Positions 1 to 12,511 of a stretch of DNA of 64,000 bases are shown here, one piece after another (within the stretch, counting starts at the first letter, position 1; each line of letters starts with the position of its first letter). Source of the stretch: Medicago truncatula (taxonomy: Eukaryota; Streptophyta; Magnoliopsida; Fabales; Fabaceae). Below the pieces are notes generated by a model. It did not search any database. It saw only the letters and a program-made list of their open reading frames with translations, and was not told the DNA's origin. Location of the stretch: the NCBI RefSeq assembly GCF_003473485.1, contig NC_053046.1:40943832-41007831 (forward strand). The letters are read 5' to 3'. Both the position numbers and the translations under genes were made by a program.

Positions 1-211
1 ATTTTGTTAATATTAAGAATGTTAAAATGTTACAATTATGCATTGACATGTAACATTCAACTATGTCATTTATTTTGTGACAGGAGTAATATATATGATC
101 AGATGACACACTGAGACACAGGATGGTTCATTTTGAACCAAATGATCACAATGTGATTTCAGTTGTAAAGTGTGAATTACTGTACATTGTTACATGTCAT
201 CAATCATGTTA

Positions 212-1477
212 GGCTTAAATATTGCACTCGTCCCTGCAAATATGGTCCGTTTAAGTTTTGGTCCTTGTAAAATAAAAATTCAGAAATTAGTCCCCGCAAA
301 AATTTTTGTTTTTGAAAATAGTCCCTCTAGGGACTATTTTCAAAAACAAAAAATTTGAGTAAATAGTCAATTTCCCCCCTGAAATTGTAAGTTTCATCAA
401 TTACCCCCCTGAAATTAACAAAACTTCAATTACCCCCCTGAAATTTCACAACGTTAGTCAATTTACCCCTCCGTCAAATTTTTCTGTTAGTGAACATGAC
501 GTTTTGCAAATACCCCCCTGAAGTTTTGCACTTATGTGCAAAATGTCCCCCAAACTTAAAAATTTATATTATTTTTTTCTTAAAAACAAACAATTAATAG
601 TTAAATATTAAAACTAACTATTAATTTTAGAATTTGGGAAAACTACATGCATATATACATCAAAATAGGCTCCAAAATGGGGGAAAATATGTATTTTTTA
701 AAGTGACAATAATGGGATGATTTGTGGATTAATATTGGGGGTTGTGTAGTTTAAATGGTTTGAGCAAATTGTTGAAGGAGTTGGAGGAGTTAAAAGACTA
801 AGATGGTGAAGGAGAAAATATAAATTTAAATCTGATTATTAATTTGTTTATAAACCTCTAAAAATAATAATTTGTCTATTAGAAATAACCATTATTGTCA
901 CTTTAAAAATACATATTTTTCCCTATTTTGATGTATATATGTATGTAGTTTTTCCAAACTTCAAAATTAATAGTTAGCTTTAATATTTAACTATTAATTG
1001 TTTGTTTTTAAGAAAAAAAATAATATAAATTTTTAAGTTTGGGGGGCATTTTGCACATAAGTGCAAAACTTTAGGGGGGTATTTGCAAAACGTCATGTTC
1101 ACTAACAGAAAAATTTGACGGAGGGGGTAAATTGACTAACGTTGTGAAATTTCAGGGGGGTAATTGAAGTTTTGTTAATTTCAAGGGGGTAATTGATGAA
1201 ACTTACAATTTCAGGGGGGAAATTGACTATTTACTCCAAAAAATTTTGCGGGGACCTTTTTAAAAAACAAAATATTTTGCAGGGACCAAAAACTACAAAA
1301 TGGGTTCAATCAGCGTGTGCCACGTAAGCATTTTGGTGACTTGTCATGACTTAAATGGGCCCAGGGGTATTTTTAAAAGATAGATTTTTTTGCAGGGACT
1401 GATTTCTGAATTTTTATTTTACAAGGACCAAAACTTAAACGTGCCATATTTGCAGGGACAAGTGCAATATTTAAGCC
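212..1477. mobile_element. Mutator-like MITE (outer element of a nested pair)
   Basis: The ends form a near-perfect terminal inverted repeat: GGCTTAAATATTGCAC at the left is matched by the reverse complement at the right, with one mismatch over the first 34 bases. A perfect 9-bp target duplication (ATCATGTTA) lies at 203-211 and 1478-1486. Nine-bp duplications and long inverted repeats are typical of Mutator-superfamily elements. No transposase is encoded, so it is non-autonomous. A second element is inserted inside it. Confidence 0.85.
357..1237. mobile_element. Second palindromic Mutator-like MITE nested in the first
   Basis: It has its own perfect 9-bp target duplication (AAAAAATTT at 348-356 and 1238-1246). 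Its arms are inverted repeats of roughly 350 bases, beginning GAGTAAATAGTCAATTT and ending with the complement, around an unpaired centre at about 715-885. Repeated 'TTACCCCCCTGAAATT' stretches mark both arms. It has no coding capacity. It must be younger than the outer element it interrupts. Confidence 0.85.
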
Positions 1478-1573
1478 ATCATGTTATAGTGCAAAGGTAC
1501 GCATGAACAGAAAAACCAAATAAAGAAACATTATTACATAGGAAATTGGAAGAAACCTTTGTTGCAAACATTG

Positions 1574-3966
1574 ATGGCAAACCATGTTGTTGTTCCTCCC
1601 TTAGATGAAAGTAAATCATCTGATCCTCGTAACATGACCACAAACCTTAACTGGAGGGACTTCATTGATTCTAGCTGGTTAGTATCCATTTCATTTCATA
1701 GATTAATTGTTACTCTTTCACTTTTTTATTTGATGATGATTGATGATCTTAGAAGTGAAGAATTTGTTAGTGTTACATATACCAACACTAGTTGCAACTG
1801 CATGCATATGATTTCTTGTTGATGTTTTTTAGGATGATGGCATCATGGGTTGTAACAAATTTGTATAAAGCTGAAAACTTTACCAAATTGGTTTGCTTGC
1901 TTTCTGGTTTTACTGTTTCTGAGAGAAGTAACCAACAATCATAAATGGAAAAAGTCTGTTACTGATTTTTGTCTTGTTTTAGAACATTGTTGGATAAACA
2001 AAAACTTTTCCACAATTGCTGATGAAAAGATAATAAATTGAAAGACTCTTACAATGAGATTTTAAGCAATAGCTTCTGTATCTCATATTTTTAAAAAGTT
2101 TTTGTAATTAGAATCTCTATAAACCCCTTATAAAGATTCTAAGCACTTTTTTTGCAACTGAAGATTCATAATCTTGTAGCACGACACTTTAGATTAAAAG
2201 TGTGTCCAATCTAATTACATTCAATCACTTTCATTTCTCAAATTTTTACCGGTGACGGTGTCTAGTGCTTCCTAGTTTTTTTAATCGAGAAGCTCCTCTA
2301 AGCTATAGTCTAACTTGGGCTGTAGTTGACTTAAGTATAATAATTGCTTAGTTACCTTATGCTGTCAATCACAGACTGATTTTATAATGTCAATTATATT
2401 CATGTTTTTTTTATTGTATGGAGTGTGAAACCAAGAGTACCGTGTTGACACGAACAAAGAGCACTTTATTCTTCATTTGTCATCCTAAATCTGCTTTATT
2501 CTTGATCTGTCATTTACATTCTTCTTTGTGTGCAAGCTCCTGGTAATTGTCTTGTTGCAAACAGGAAGGACGCAATTTATAAACGAAGAGCCATTGCAAG
2601 CCTTATACAGGCAGTGTACTATCTTGAACTCGACAGGCAGGAGAACAGAACAAAAGAAAACTCTCGAGCTCCAGATTTTTGGATTCCCTTCAAGTATAAA
2701 CCTACACAAATATTGATTGATGAAAGAGATGGGTCCATTTTCGGTGCAATATTTGAATGGGATCGGTCTGCAGCATTGTCTGAATTCAAACCATTTAAAC
2801 CAATTGGTGCCCCCAGAGCTGTTTTAGCACTCAGAGGAACATTGATCAGATTCCCTACAATGCGAAGAGATTTTGAAGACGATTTCCGCTTTCTTGCTTG
2901 GGAAAGCTTGAAGGACTCTGTGAGGTTTAAAGTATCCATGGATGCAGTAAAATCAATGTATGATACATATGGAAGCAGAAATGTATGGATTGGAGGGCAT
3001 TCTTTAGGGGCTGGATTTGGTCTTCAAGTGGGAAAGGAACTGGCAAAGGAAATGATTAATGTGGAAGCACATTTATTTAATCCACCTTCTGTTTCACTTG
3101 CTATGAGCCTTGGAAATATTGGAGAAAAGGCTGAATATGTTTGGAATAGAACTAGAATTTTGCTTCCTTCAAGTGGTGAACCTCAAATCAGCATTGATGT
3201 GGACGAGACTTATGTGGATGAGACTTACATTGTACGATTGAAGAGAATGATGCCTCGTTTATCGCGCTTGATGGATGCTCGTTTAGGAAGAGAAAAATGG
3301 GTTCCTCATCTTTATGTTAACAAGAATGATTGGATCAGTTACTTTTATATCCATGCTGATGGAACAAGAGAGAACATCGCCGATGTGGAGAATATGGATC
3401 CTTCAAATGAGCACAATGAAGCCAAGTTGTATGTTATCACAAAGGAAGACCAGAAATTTCTCGAGGCTCATGGCTTGAAACAATGGTGGTCAAGTGACGG
3501 TAACATAGAGCTTAAGCATGATATCCGCAATGGCAAACTTGTGAGCGTGCAACTTAAATCTTTGAACACTGGTACACCTTCTGAGGTAGCACTTTTCTAC
3601 TATTCACAATATGTTTCATTAACCACGAGTCACATAAATATTAGAGAAGCGACAGATTATGTGTGGAATATACTTAAATGTGTGCCTCATCATATAAGTG
3701 GTAAAGCTCAAATCAGCAATGACGGACAAATGACTTCAGATATAAGTTTGATGGGTTGGATACCCCAATTATCTGGCTTGAAGGATACCAGTTATTGGGT
3801 GTGGAAATGGATTCCTCTTCTGTATGCTAATGAGAATGTTGGTGCAGTAAAGAAGATGGTTAGAAAGGAGAATATGGATCATGAAGATGGTCGAATTACT
3901 GCAAATTTGTTTACTGTCTCCAAGGAACAACTGAAATTTCTTGCAGCTCATGGTTTGGAACAATAG
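1574..3966 (+). CDS. Class-3 lipase-like alpha/beta hydrolase (At4g10955-like), truncated by an in-frame TAG
   Basis: Two exons, 1574..1677 and 2565..3966, joined through a split Trp codon (donor CTG/GTTAGT, acceptor AAACAG/GAAG), give 501 residues. The N-terminal 210 residues are an alpha/beta-hydrolase core with the oxyanion-side ALRGT motif and nucleophile-elbow GHSLGAG (Ser about 181), as in plant proteins named 'GDSL esterase/lipase At4g10955', which actually belong to the class-3 lipase fold. No signal peptide is evident. Beyond the core comes a C-terminal module carrying WVPHLYVNK and FLEAHGLKQWW; relatives have it once, here it is repeated. The frame stops at TAG (3964-3966), where the other module copies have TGG (Trp). 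The stretch after the stop stays open in the same frame to 5025. The substrate is unknown. The start is the first ATG of an exon whose frame matches after splicing. Confidence 0.75.
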
Positions 3967-5025
3967 TGGCCAAATGATTTAGAACTTCAGCAAACTATCC
4001 GTGATGGAAAACTCATAAGCAGGCAAATTAAATCTCTATACACCGCTTCGCCTTGGGAAGTAACAAAAGGGTCAAATAGTTCTTTTCTTTCACTTGCCAT
4101 GCGTCTTGCAGAAAAGGAAGAATTTATATGGAAATGGAATAGTCTCAAAACCACGCTTCCTTCAAGTAGTGAATCTCGGGTGCTGAATGATGGTTACAAT
4201 ACTTCTGGTGTCGGTTTGAAGGGTTTGATACCTCAATTATCTGGCTTGAAGGATGTAGCTTATCGGGTGTGCGAATGGGTTCCTCATCTGTATGTTAGCA
4301 AGAATTGTGGCACAGAAGAGAAGGAGGTTGACAAGGAGAGTGTGGATCCTGCAAATGAGAAAGTTACTGCAAAGTTGCACGTAGTATCCAAAGAACAGCA
4401 GAGGTTTCTTTCAGCTCACGGTTTGCAACAATGGTGGCCAAGTGATGCAGAACTTCAGCAAACTATTCATGATAGCAAACTCATAAGCAGGCGAATTGGA
4501 TCTTTATACACCAATACACCTTGGGACGTAACAAAAAGATTAAATCCTTTTATTTCACTTCCCATTTGTCTTGATAATATCAGACAAAAAGAAGAATTTT
4601 TATGGAAATGGAATACTGCTAAATCCATACTTCTTTCAAGTAGTGAAACTCATGTGAATAATGACGATGACGATAACAAGACATCAAGTGTACCATTGAA
4701 GAATTGGATGCCTTCACTGTCAGGCTTCGGGGGTGCTGGTTTTTCTGTGGTCCAATTGGTTCCTAGGCAACTTAGGTATTTATCCTTTGTTACTCCAGCC
4801 ACGAGCCTTGGAAATACTGAAGAAAAATTAAACTTTGTTTCAAGTAGTGAAACTCAAGTGAGCAATGATTCAGACAAGACTTCATTCCAGAGTTGGATAC
4901 CATCATTATCTGGCTTGAAGGATGCTGCTTTTGGGGTGGGAAAATCGGTGTCAAATCTGTATGCTGACAAGAGTGGTGGAAAAGACAAGATGGTTGACAA
5001 AGAGAACAAGGGTCCTTTGCAATAA
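3088..5025 (+). repeat. Coding tandem repeats of the lipase C-terminal module (about five copies)
   Basis: Five copies can be recognised by the 'P-x-L-S-x-L' signature at about 3247, 3757, 4225, 4705 and 4894. Units begin near 3095, 3612, 4086, 4551 and 4798. The first three are about 465-517 bases, the last two about 230-250 and lacking the FLxAHGLxQWW end. Unit lengths are multiples that keep the frame, as expected for internal duplication within one coding exon. Confidence 0.75.
3967..5025 (+). pseudogene. In-frame 3' continuation of the lipase-like gene behind one nonsense codon
   Basis: This stretch is in the same frame as the lipase-like exon and is open for 352 codons, ending at TAA 5023-5025. 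It encodes further copies of the C-terminal module, with signatures LIPQLSGLKD, WVPHLYVSKN and FLSAHGLQQWW, then two shorter copies (WMPSLSGFGG, WIPSLSGLKD). Sequence and frame are well preserved, so the stop is either recent, a sequencing or assembly error, or bypassed. As the sequence reads, this part is untranslated; an independent start at the ATG 4099 is possible but would make a protein with no hydrolase core. Confidence 0.7.
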
Positions 5026-7106
5026 CATAGGGAACACCTCAAGTTAACAATGGATTTAACTCCATAGTTTGCAAAATGCCAAGTTTGCAATCTTAACAAT
5101 GCAGTCTGCTTTTGCTTTTAATGTTACTCTTCAGTTTAAGTTCTTAAAACTCTAGGAGTAGGAGCTTTATGAAGTATCAAGTGATGAACTATTTGTCTAA
5201 ATAGAAGTGAGGTGAAACACTTGTCTGCGTGTGATGTATAAGTGATTAGCACAAAAGTTTCTCTAAGTTTGTGTGAGACCTCGACATGTCTGTTGTACTT
5301 TGTTCGTATATATGTTTTGCTATCTGATATGGTTGCCAAATTTCATCTGCTAAACATAAAATTATTTAGAATAAGCACATGTTTATTTCTTCAGAAAATA
5401 GGAGCACATTGGTAATTGGTTAACTCAGGCACGATAACATGCTTTGAGTCGTGAAATTGCATCAAGATGTATAAGATAAGGTTGGTTCTAGCAGAATCTG
5501 AAAAATCATTGGCAAAAATATGTGTGAAGTATCAACTGACTTTGTCTTTATGATGACTTCATGCCATAAACTTTTTGGCTTTAACTATGTTATACTGTTT
5601 AATTTGATTCATGTTCATTTTAAATTTGCTTTTGAAGTATTCTGACCTTGCAAATGTCTTGAGTACTTTGCTCGTTAGTGGTCTATCTACACTTTATACT
5701 TGAATGAATGACTTTGGTATCCTGATAAAAGTTCTATACTGAGTATACTTATTTGAATGGTTGGTATGTTTTCTCTTGATGGTTTGGTTTACCTTATCGG
5801 TGGTGTGTGCGCGCGCGCCAGCATGTGCAGTTCAACTAATAACAATTAAGCACATTGCTTGAAAGGTCAAATTCAATTTTCAGTTAGTAATTTAATTTTT
5901 TTTAAGTTTAAATAAATTCAATCTTAACGATACATTAAACAACCAAAATACAAAGCCAAAAGCAAAATCTATATGCATTAAATCTTAAGAGCTGATGTTT
6001 CATAGAAAATATGTTCTCTCTGAACTCCACAATATCTTTCTTAAGCATTGCTCTTAAGACTTTCCATACCACATTTGTTGCCAATTATGATAATAATGTT
6101 TTTTCAATGTCAGCTCTCGTTGCCCCAACAGAACCTTGATAGTATGCATACCTTGTGTACCTAAAAGAGAGAAGGGGCAACTTTTAGAGACCACAATAAC
6201 ATATAAAAGTTTCAAATTCTATAAATTTAATGCTATAAAGATCAACAAAAGATGGAGAAAATAACACGTAGGTAGAAACTAACTAAGATACTAGCAAAAA
6301 ACAAAGGCCAAAAACATGTTTTATATCCAAGCCAAACCAAACAAGCAAGATAACATTGGTTACAGATAGTAATATCCCACAACTCTTCTTCAGAAAAAAA
6401 AAAAAAAAATCCCACAACATCCGAGAAAATGAAGGGACAAATATTCCAAGTAAAACCCAAAGGTCCAGCTGAATTATCAATGAGGTCATATTTAACAGCT
6501 TTCTTGATGCAAATATTGGTTGCATCATTATGGCGTAATTTTATCCATGTAGCCGACCTCACTTACTGAGAAAAGGGTTGGTTGTTGTTGATGTTTATAA
6601 GAGTGTATAAAAGTGATACATTGTCGGTGCAAAACTACTCATTATGGCGTCGGTCAGCTGAATTCTCACTAAGTGCTTGTCATGCATACATCAATTTGAA
6701 AAGAAAATAATTTTCAATATGGCCCTCTCCGCCTTTGTGCAACAAATACCTATATTTTCAATATTGATGTAAACAATTTAACGAGGGATCAAATAACCAT
6801 TAATAATGGGGAGTTACCACAGTACTTGTTTCTATCTTCAAAAAACTATATTTCTCTACATTGAGTATAACAAATCAGGAAGCTTAAACCAACAACAGTA
6901 ATCCATTACAATGAAAAGGGTAAGGAAGAATGACAAATAAAAACCTATCAAAACAATACATTAGTTTGTACCTCTTGCATACCAGCAGAACTAGCAGGCC
7001 TCTTCCACATGTTACCGCAACTAAACTTTTTCTAACAACTTTCAAGAAACACTCTGGGAAGTTACAGATGTGATTTAATTTGCTAGACCACAAAGTATTT
7101 ACTGGA
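5026..7106. other. Intergenic, no gene seen; short (GT/GC)n run and a LINE-like tail
   Basis: No convincing coding region lies here. It contains an alternating GTGTGTGCGCGCGCGC run near 5805 and a poly-A stretch near 6393. A 3'-end-like fragment at about 6540-6590 reads 'GTAGCCGACCTCACTTACTG' and then a (GTT)n-like tail, which resembles the 3' terminus of plant RTE-type LINEs. The rest holds the 3' flanks of the two convergent genes. Confidence 0.5.
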
Positions 7107-10100
7107 TCAAGAGTTTGAGGAAGCCTTAGTCTTTTCGGTCAACGACGAACCCAATTGAATCATAAGAGGATAAACAGGGCTAAACTCCTTATCCCGTCTA
7201 CTTCTCACATTTGCAGCATAATCATCAAGTGTTGCTTTGATTCCCTTCCATATTTGATCCTCCCCTTGCGAATCAAGCCACAATGAATACTGTAATGGAG
7301 TCAATTTGTTTCTTTGCAGAGGTGACTGCAATTCTTCAGGACCACGGGTATACAGATGATGAAGTATGACATTTGGTGGCAGATCTTGAAGAAGGGGAGA
7401 TGATGCAAGCTGGGATGTTTCCAAGAATATAAGTGGACGAAATGCTCTAAGTGCTCGATATGGGGCACCAAGTTGCTCAACAGGGAACAAATTTTGACCC
7501 ACAGCTAACTCCAATTCAGCCATATCCCTAGCCATTCTCAATTTTCCTGATTCTGAAAGTGGTCTGACAAGAGAGGCGTGCCGAATGAAGAATACCAGAA
7601 CACGGGAAGCCATACTCTGGACAAGCCTGGTACATATGTTTTCAACTCCCGGTGTGGCAGTTTTTCTGGAAGGCAACAACTTAGATAGAAACTCACTGCG
7701 GAAGTGAAGAATACATTTCTGGAGCTCCTCCATGTAAGGTGATGCATTATTGTCCATAGCAGCATCCATTCCAAGCATTCCAAAATTATGATCGTGTATT
7801 TGCAATATACAAGACTCAAGACGATCGAGCATTGACTGGAATAAAGACGTTACTGAGTCACAGGCAACGCCATATATTGCACCCAGTGAAGCAGACAACA
7901 CATCTGCAGCAATACTGGGCATTCCTTTAAGCATAGATGATATTCGTGAATGAACATCTTGCAGATGTTGACACAATGTAAAGTTCTTGAGCTGTGCTGG
8001 TGTTGCAGGGCCACTTACTTGACGTGATTCAGGACCGGTGGATATCTGCCGTAACAATGAAAATAAATAATTAAAATATTAGACACTGCTTCTACAATTA
8101 TCTTCCTTTCTCATGTGTAAAATGGACTTAAGGTTGCCTAAACCTACAAGAGAAAACATACAGCAATAGCAGTTTCAATATTACAAAACCCACAAACAGA
8201 AATTGAACATGAAAGAAATATCAGGGTTTTCCCTCTCAAGAATAAAAGTGGTTGCGACATTGAACATTCTAGAGGCATGAAGGGTGCATCTATTAAAACC
8301 AATCCAATAGGAGATGACTCAGAATACAGAATAAAATAGTATCTGTTGATAGAAACTTTATTACATTCGAGGTATTTGAGAGTCTTGGTTCTCTCCCGCT
8401 CTAAATTCCTTTCCAAAACCAAAGATAACCTTATTGTTCCTTTCATCTTATTTATAGCATATCAACTAACACTGTCAAATTAATTCTCTTACTCGCTAAC
8501 TAACTAAAGAGGTTATATATCACAAATTGACAGTCCCATTAAGCTAAATGTGGAATACACATTAGGTTAGCCAATACCTTTTGTTGAGACTTGACATATC
8601 TTAGGACATAAAAATTTATTCAAAAGACTAAGGGAAATAAGGTCCACTGACTCACTAGACTTCCTGATTGAAAATCATACACTCTTCAATTTTTTATAAT
8701 TTAAGCCTGACCATATCACGATAAGTACAACATGTTAGTCATATGTGTAGATGTTTGATAAACCTATCTAAAACATTAACAAATTAACATAGATATACCA
8801 ACAAAGAAAAAAAAAAGTTTCATATTTCAATGGTCGCTAAACATCAAATGTGGTACTGTCACAAGACTGGCAACACATGCACAGATGAACTCCTCAACGA
8901 AAGAATACAGAGACCTTATTTAATGATATATGCCTAACTGTAGTTAACATGATTTTTCTCCTCCTGTGTATCCACTCTTTCCTTGTCACGGATATTCTTT
9001 TATGAACAATAAAGTAAAACATTGACAGTTAATTGGAAAACCGCGAACTGGCTAGTTTTTGAATACTTCCAGACTAATATAGTTCATAAAGCATTGTATA
9101 AATAGAAAATGACACCTTTAAATACAATAGGTCTTTTTTGTTTACCTGGTATTCAGCTCGCTCTGCAAAAAGAAGCAAAACCTTGCCAATTTCACGCAAA
9201 ACAAGAAGTGTTAAGCGTGCATCCATCTGAACAGCTTCTATCTCTTCCTGAATGCGTGATATTATTCTTGATATTTGTTCCCTGGAGGGAACACTTCCAC
9301 GACTGGACATAGGAAATACATTATTCACTAGATCTGAAAGACGACTCAAGCAGTGACCCAAAAATGCAGACTGGAATATTTCAACAGCTGAAACTATCTG
9401 CTCTTTTCCAGTTGAAGTAATAGCCGGCAACACTCCTTTGACATCCGTGTCACGTGAAATTTTTTCGAGGAGATTCTCTATCATGGAGTAAAGCTTTGGA
9501 TATCCCATTGTAAAAATCTCTTTAACAAAACTTGAAGCAGTGAAAGCAGATTTCATTTGGCTTGCAAAAGCTTTTGCAATCGCCTCCCAGACTCGATCTG
9601 TTAGCATAGGATCACCTTCCTAATCAGCAGCAGTAAAAGTTAGAACAGTGAAAAAAAATATAATTACCAGATAAAAAAAATTGTGAATTATAGCAGCTAC
9701 TCGAATAGAGTAAGTGCGATCATGTTCCTTGATAAGAACTCAATACTGTCAAAGTATAACAGATTCTGAAGATTCAGTCGGGAAAATAGAGAAATAGTAG
9801 TCAGGTACATTGTATAGGTTGACAAAATCATGTAATTACAATAATTATAATTACTGTAAACTACATAATTGTTATTTTTGGTCAATACATATTGCAATAT
9901 ATGTCTCTCACTTTCTCTTTCCTCAATAGCCCAGACACCCTATGAAAGATGTTTGTTTGCCCTTGGCACAAAATAATATTATTTTTCAAAACCTAGATAA
10001 AAGACATTATTAAAAAATTAAATGCAACATCTTTGTACATCTAGCATCCTAATCAATTTATTCTATTCTTAATACAAACGAAAGAATACAACTTGAGGAG

Positions 10101-12411
10101 ATTATATAGTGATCCTGTCCAATTAAATGCAATCCATCCAGTGATGCTTGGTGCATCAGAATCAGAAGCAAAATGAGCAGGCATAAATTTTTAAGATTTC
10201 CATACCCTGCATCCTATTTGTAACATAAGCTAAGATATAGAGGTCTTTGACTGTCTGAAAGCCTATCTCTAAATAACTCTACAAATATGAGAAACAACAA
10301 ATAATTGACCTTGTGTCCTTATGGCTTAATCTCTCTTCACTTATAGTAACACAGTAACGCACAAGTCATAGGACCTTGTGAATTTTTCACCCAGCCTTGT
10401 AAATATGTCCTTCCCAGCATAACAGGATGGGAGAAAAATTCACAGAAAGGACAGATTTACAAGGCTGGAAAATGATTCATATAGCACAGTGAATCTACTG
10501 AGTTCTCATTTTTTAAAAAGGAAATGTCATACTTGTGAGATCTCTGGCATTTAAAGAACTATATGACATCCCTGCAATAGACTTATAGGTTTTGACATGT
10601 TGTGTCAGTTTCTTCATAAGAACCATTACAAAATGAACTTATACACTGAAATTAATAACCATCGACACTATTCAAACTATTGGTGTAATTCACTATTGCT
10701 TCCATTTAAATAGACTTAGATTTTGACATATTGTCATGTCGGTTTCTTCATAAGAATCATTACAAAATGAATTTATACACTGAAACTAATAATCATTGAC
10801 ACGATTCGAACTATTAATGCAATTCATTATTGCTTCCATTTAGGAAGAGGACGCACAAAAAAACTCCCATCCCATACACTAAACTTCACATCAAATCAGG
10901 TTTCTAAAACTGAAAACAAAGTAACCTGGTTTTGTTAACAATTTCTGCAAGCTCCAAACTTTAATTCAACCCCCAGAATCTGGTTTCTTTAACAGGAAGA
11001 AAGTTGGAAAATCCACATATATGTGTTTACACAATTTATATCAGTAAATCTATTGTAGGAGAGAAGTACTAGTATCTCCTTTCCCGCATAAACCACTTTA
11101 AAGATGCTTATCGAGAAGCTAAACTAGAAAGCTTCTATAAAAATTCCCAACATGCAAATAAGAAGCCAATGTCTAGTATGATTTTTCACAAGTAATTCTT
11201 AAGAATTCATCAGAACTAACCCTACCTAAGATTCTCTAGTACAATGCACGTAAGCATATATGAATATATAGTATATACCAATTAATTATCACCTAAAATG
11301 AAACATGGCTACAAAATATGGATGAGAAAGTTCCTCTCCTCACCTGAATAACCTCATCAAGCAACAAAACATGAGTAAAGGGATCCCGTTTCTTCGAAAG
11401 CACCCTCTGCAAATGCCACACAGCCACAGTAATGGAATGCAACTGATCCATACAATTCCCCAACCTCTGCCACAAAGCCTCTCTAGCCTTGCCCCCTCCA
11501 CCAATCTGAGGAGTTCCCGTACCCCTAATTCCACCCGGTCCAAACCCGCTTCCACTCGATCCCGTTATCGCCTTCATATCCAACGCTACACTTACACTCT
11601 TAGCACCCATACCCTTATACTTACTAATCACTTGCTCCACAGTAACCTTCAATTCACCAAGATTGTAGAAAACTTGTAATCCAGTACCAACTTCGGCTTG
11701 ATTCAGCCCTTCCATTCCACTTTCCAGAACCTTCATCGCTTCTTTTCGCAATCGATCTCCACTTTCTTTCACCCAACGGATCTCTTCATCGACAACATCG
11801 ATTCCGGTAAGATCATATTCATTACATAGACTGATGATCTCAGAGTGAAACTGAGCAGCCTTTGCTAGATCAACTTTTTCTATTTCTCCAGCCATGGTAT
11901 CGCGAAGCTTCTTTGAGATTCGGAGTGCACGAACGGAATGCTGAAGAAGCTCGGTGGTGCGGTGGAGGTTGGTGAGTTGAGCGGTTTTGGAGGCAATTGA
12001 GCGGTGTGGATCGGATAGTTCAGATCGGAGACGGCGAAGGGAGGATTGAAGAGATGAGAGAGCGGATCGGAGAGTGGAGAGAGCGTGATCAGCGTGATGG
12101 AGAGAGGAGAGTTGCGAGAGGAGCTCATCGTGACGAGAGAGGACTTCGGTACGGAGCTGATTCTCGAGGAGGCCAATTGCGTGGTGGAGTTTTTCGGCGG
12201 TGGAGGCAGGGGAGCCGGAGGAGAGTGCGGCGGCGGAGAACGTGGTGGAGGAGAAGGAAGGTGAGAGGAAGGAGGAGAAAATGGGGTCGGTGGAGAGGGA
12301 ATCGAGTGCGGAGGAAGCAGTGGTGGTGGGAGGGTGTTTGAAGGTGGAGAGACGTTGGAGTGGTGTGGTGACGGTTGTTGCCGGTGACCTCGCCGCCGCT
12401 GGTGAGGCCAT
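7107..12411 (-). CDS. COG5: Conserved oligomeric Golgi complex subunit 5
   Basis: Three exons on the minus strand, 12411..11344, 9619..9146 and 8045..7107, all phase 0 with GT-AG borders, encode 826 residues, close to the roughly 830 of plant COG5. COG5 belongs to lobe B of the eight-subunit COG tether, which docks retrograde vesicles at the Golgi. The N-terminus is low-complexity Ser/Pro/Ala, followed by the COG5 helical region (residues about 70-250, DELLSQLSSLHHAD to VVDEEIRWVKES) and a Gly-rich linker GSGFGPGGIRG. Exon 2 carries DPMLTDRVWEAIAKAF and GYPKLYSMIENLLEKI. Exon 3 is the helical C-terminal half, ending KTKASSNS. The start is the first ATG after a GC-rich leader, and the length fits. 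It is convergent with the lipase-like gene. I see nothing abnormal in it. Confidence 0.95.
10578..10844. repeat. Tandem duplication (about 133 bp x 2) in COG5 intron 1
   Basis: Two diverged direct copies begin at about 10578 and 10710. Both contain TTTCTTCATAAGAA, CATTACAAAATGAA, and ATTGCTTCCATTTA near their ends. They are non-coding. Just before them, 10392-10470 holds an inverted repeat (CAGCCTTGTAAAT against ATTTACAAGGCTG) that could fold as a hairpin or be a decayed MITE. Confidence 0.65.
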
Positions 12412-12511
12412 TTTCGGTTTTTCAATAATGAGAGTGAAGCGAAACGATCTACCTGCACTTCTCTGTCTTTATCAAATGTTATGTGAAATTACTCTTTTTA
12501 ACTGTTTTTGA

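Noticed and set aside
3769..3963. Ribosomal stop-skipping signal at the lipase TAG
   Set aside because: The context after the stop (TGG) does not match the plant CARYYA-type readthrough context, so readthrough is only one possibility and not called as a feature.
4854..5099. Minus-strand frame opposite the lipase-like tail
   Set aside because: It is antisense to a better supported repeated coding frame and has no family signature.
11880..12511. Long frames overlapping COG5 exon 1 on both strands
   Set aside because: They are shadows of a GC-rich, Ser/Pro/Arg-rich coding exon; the COG5 frame has clear family similarity and correct splice phases.
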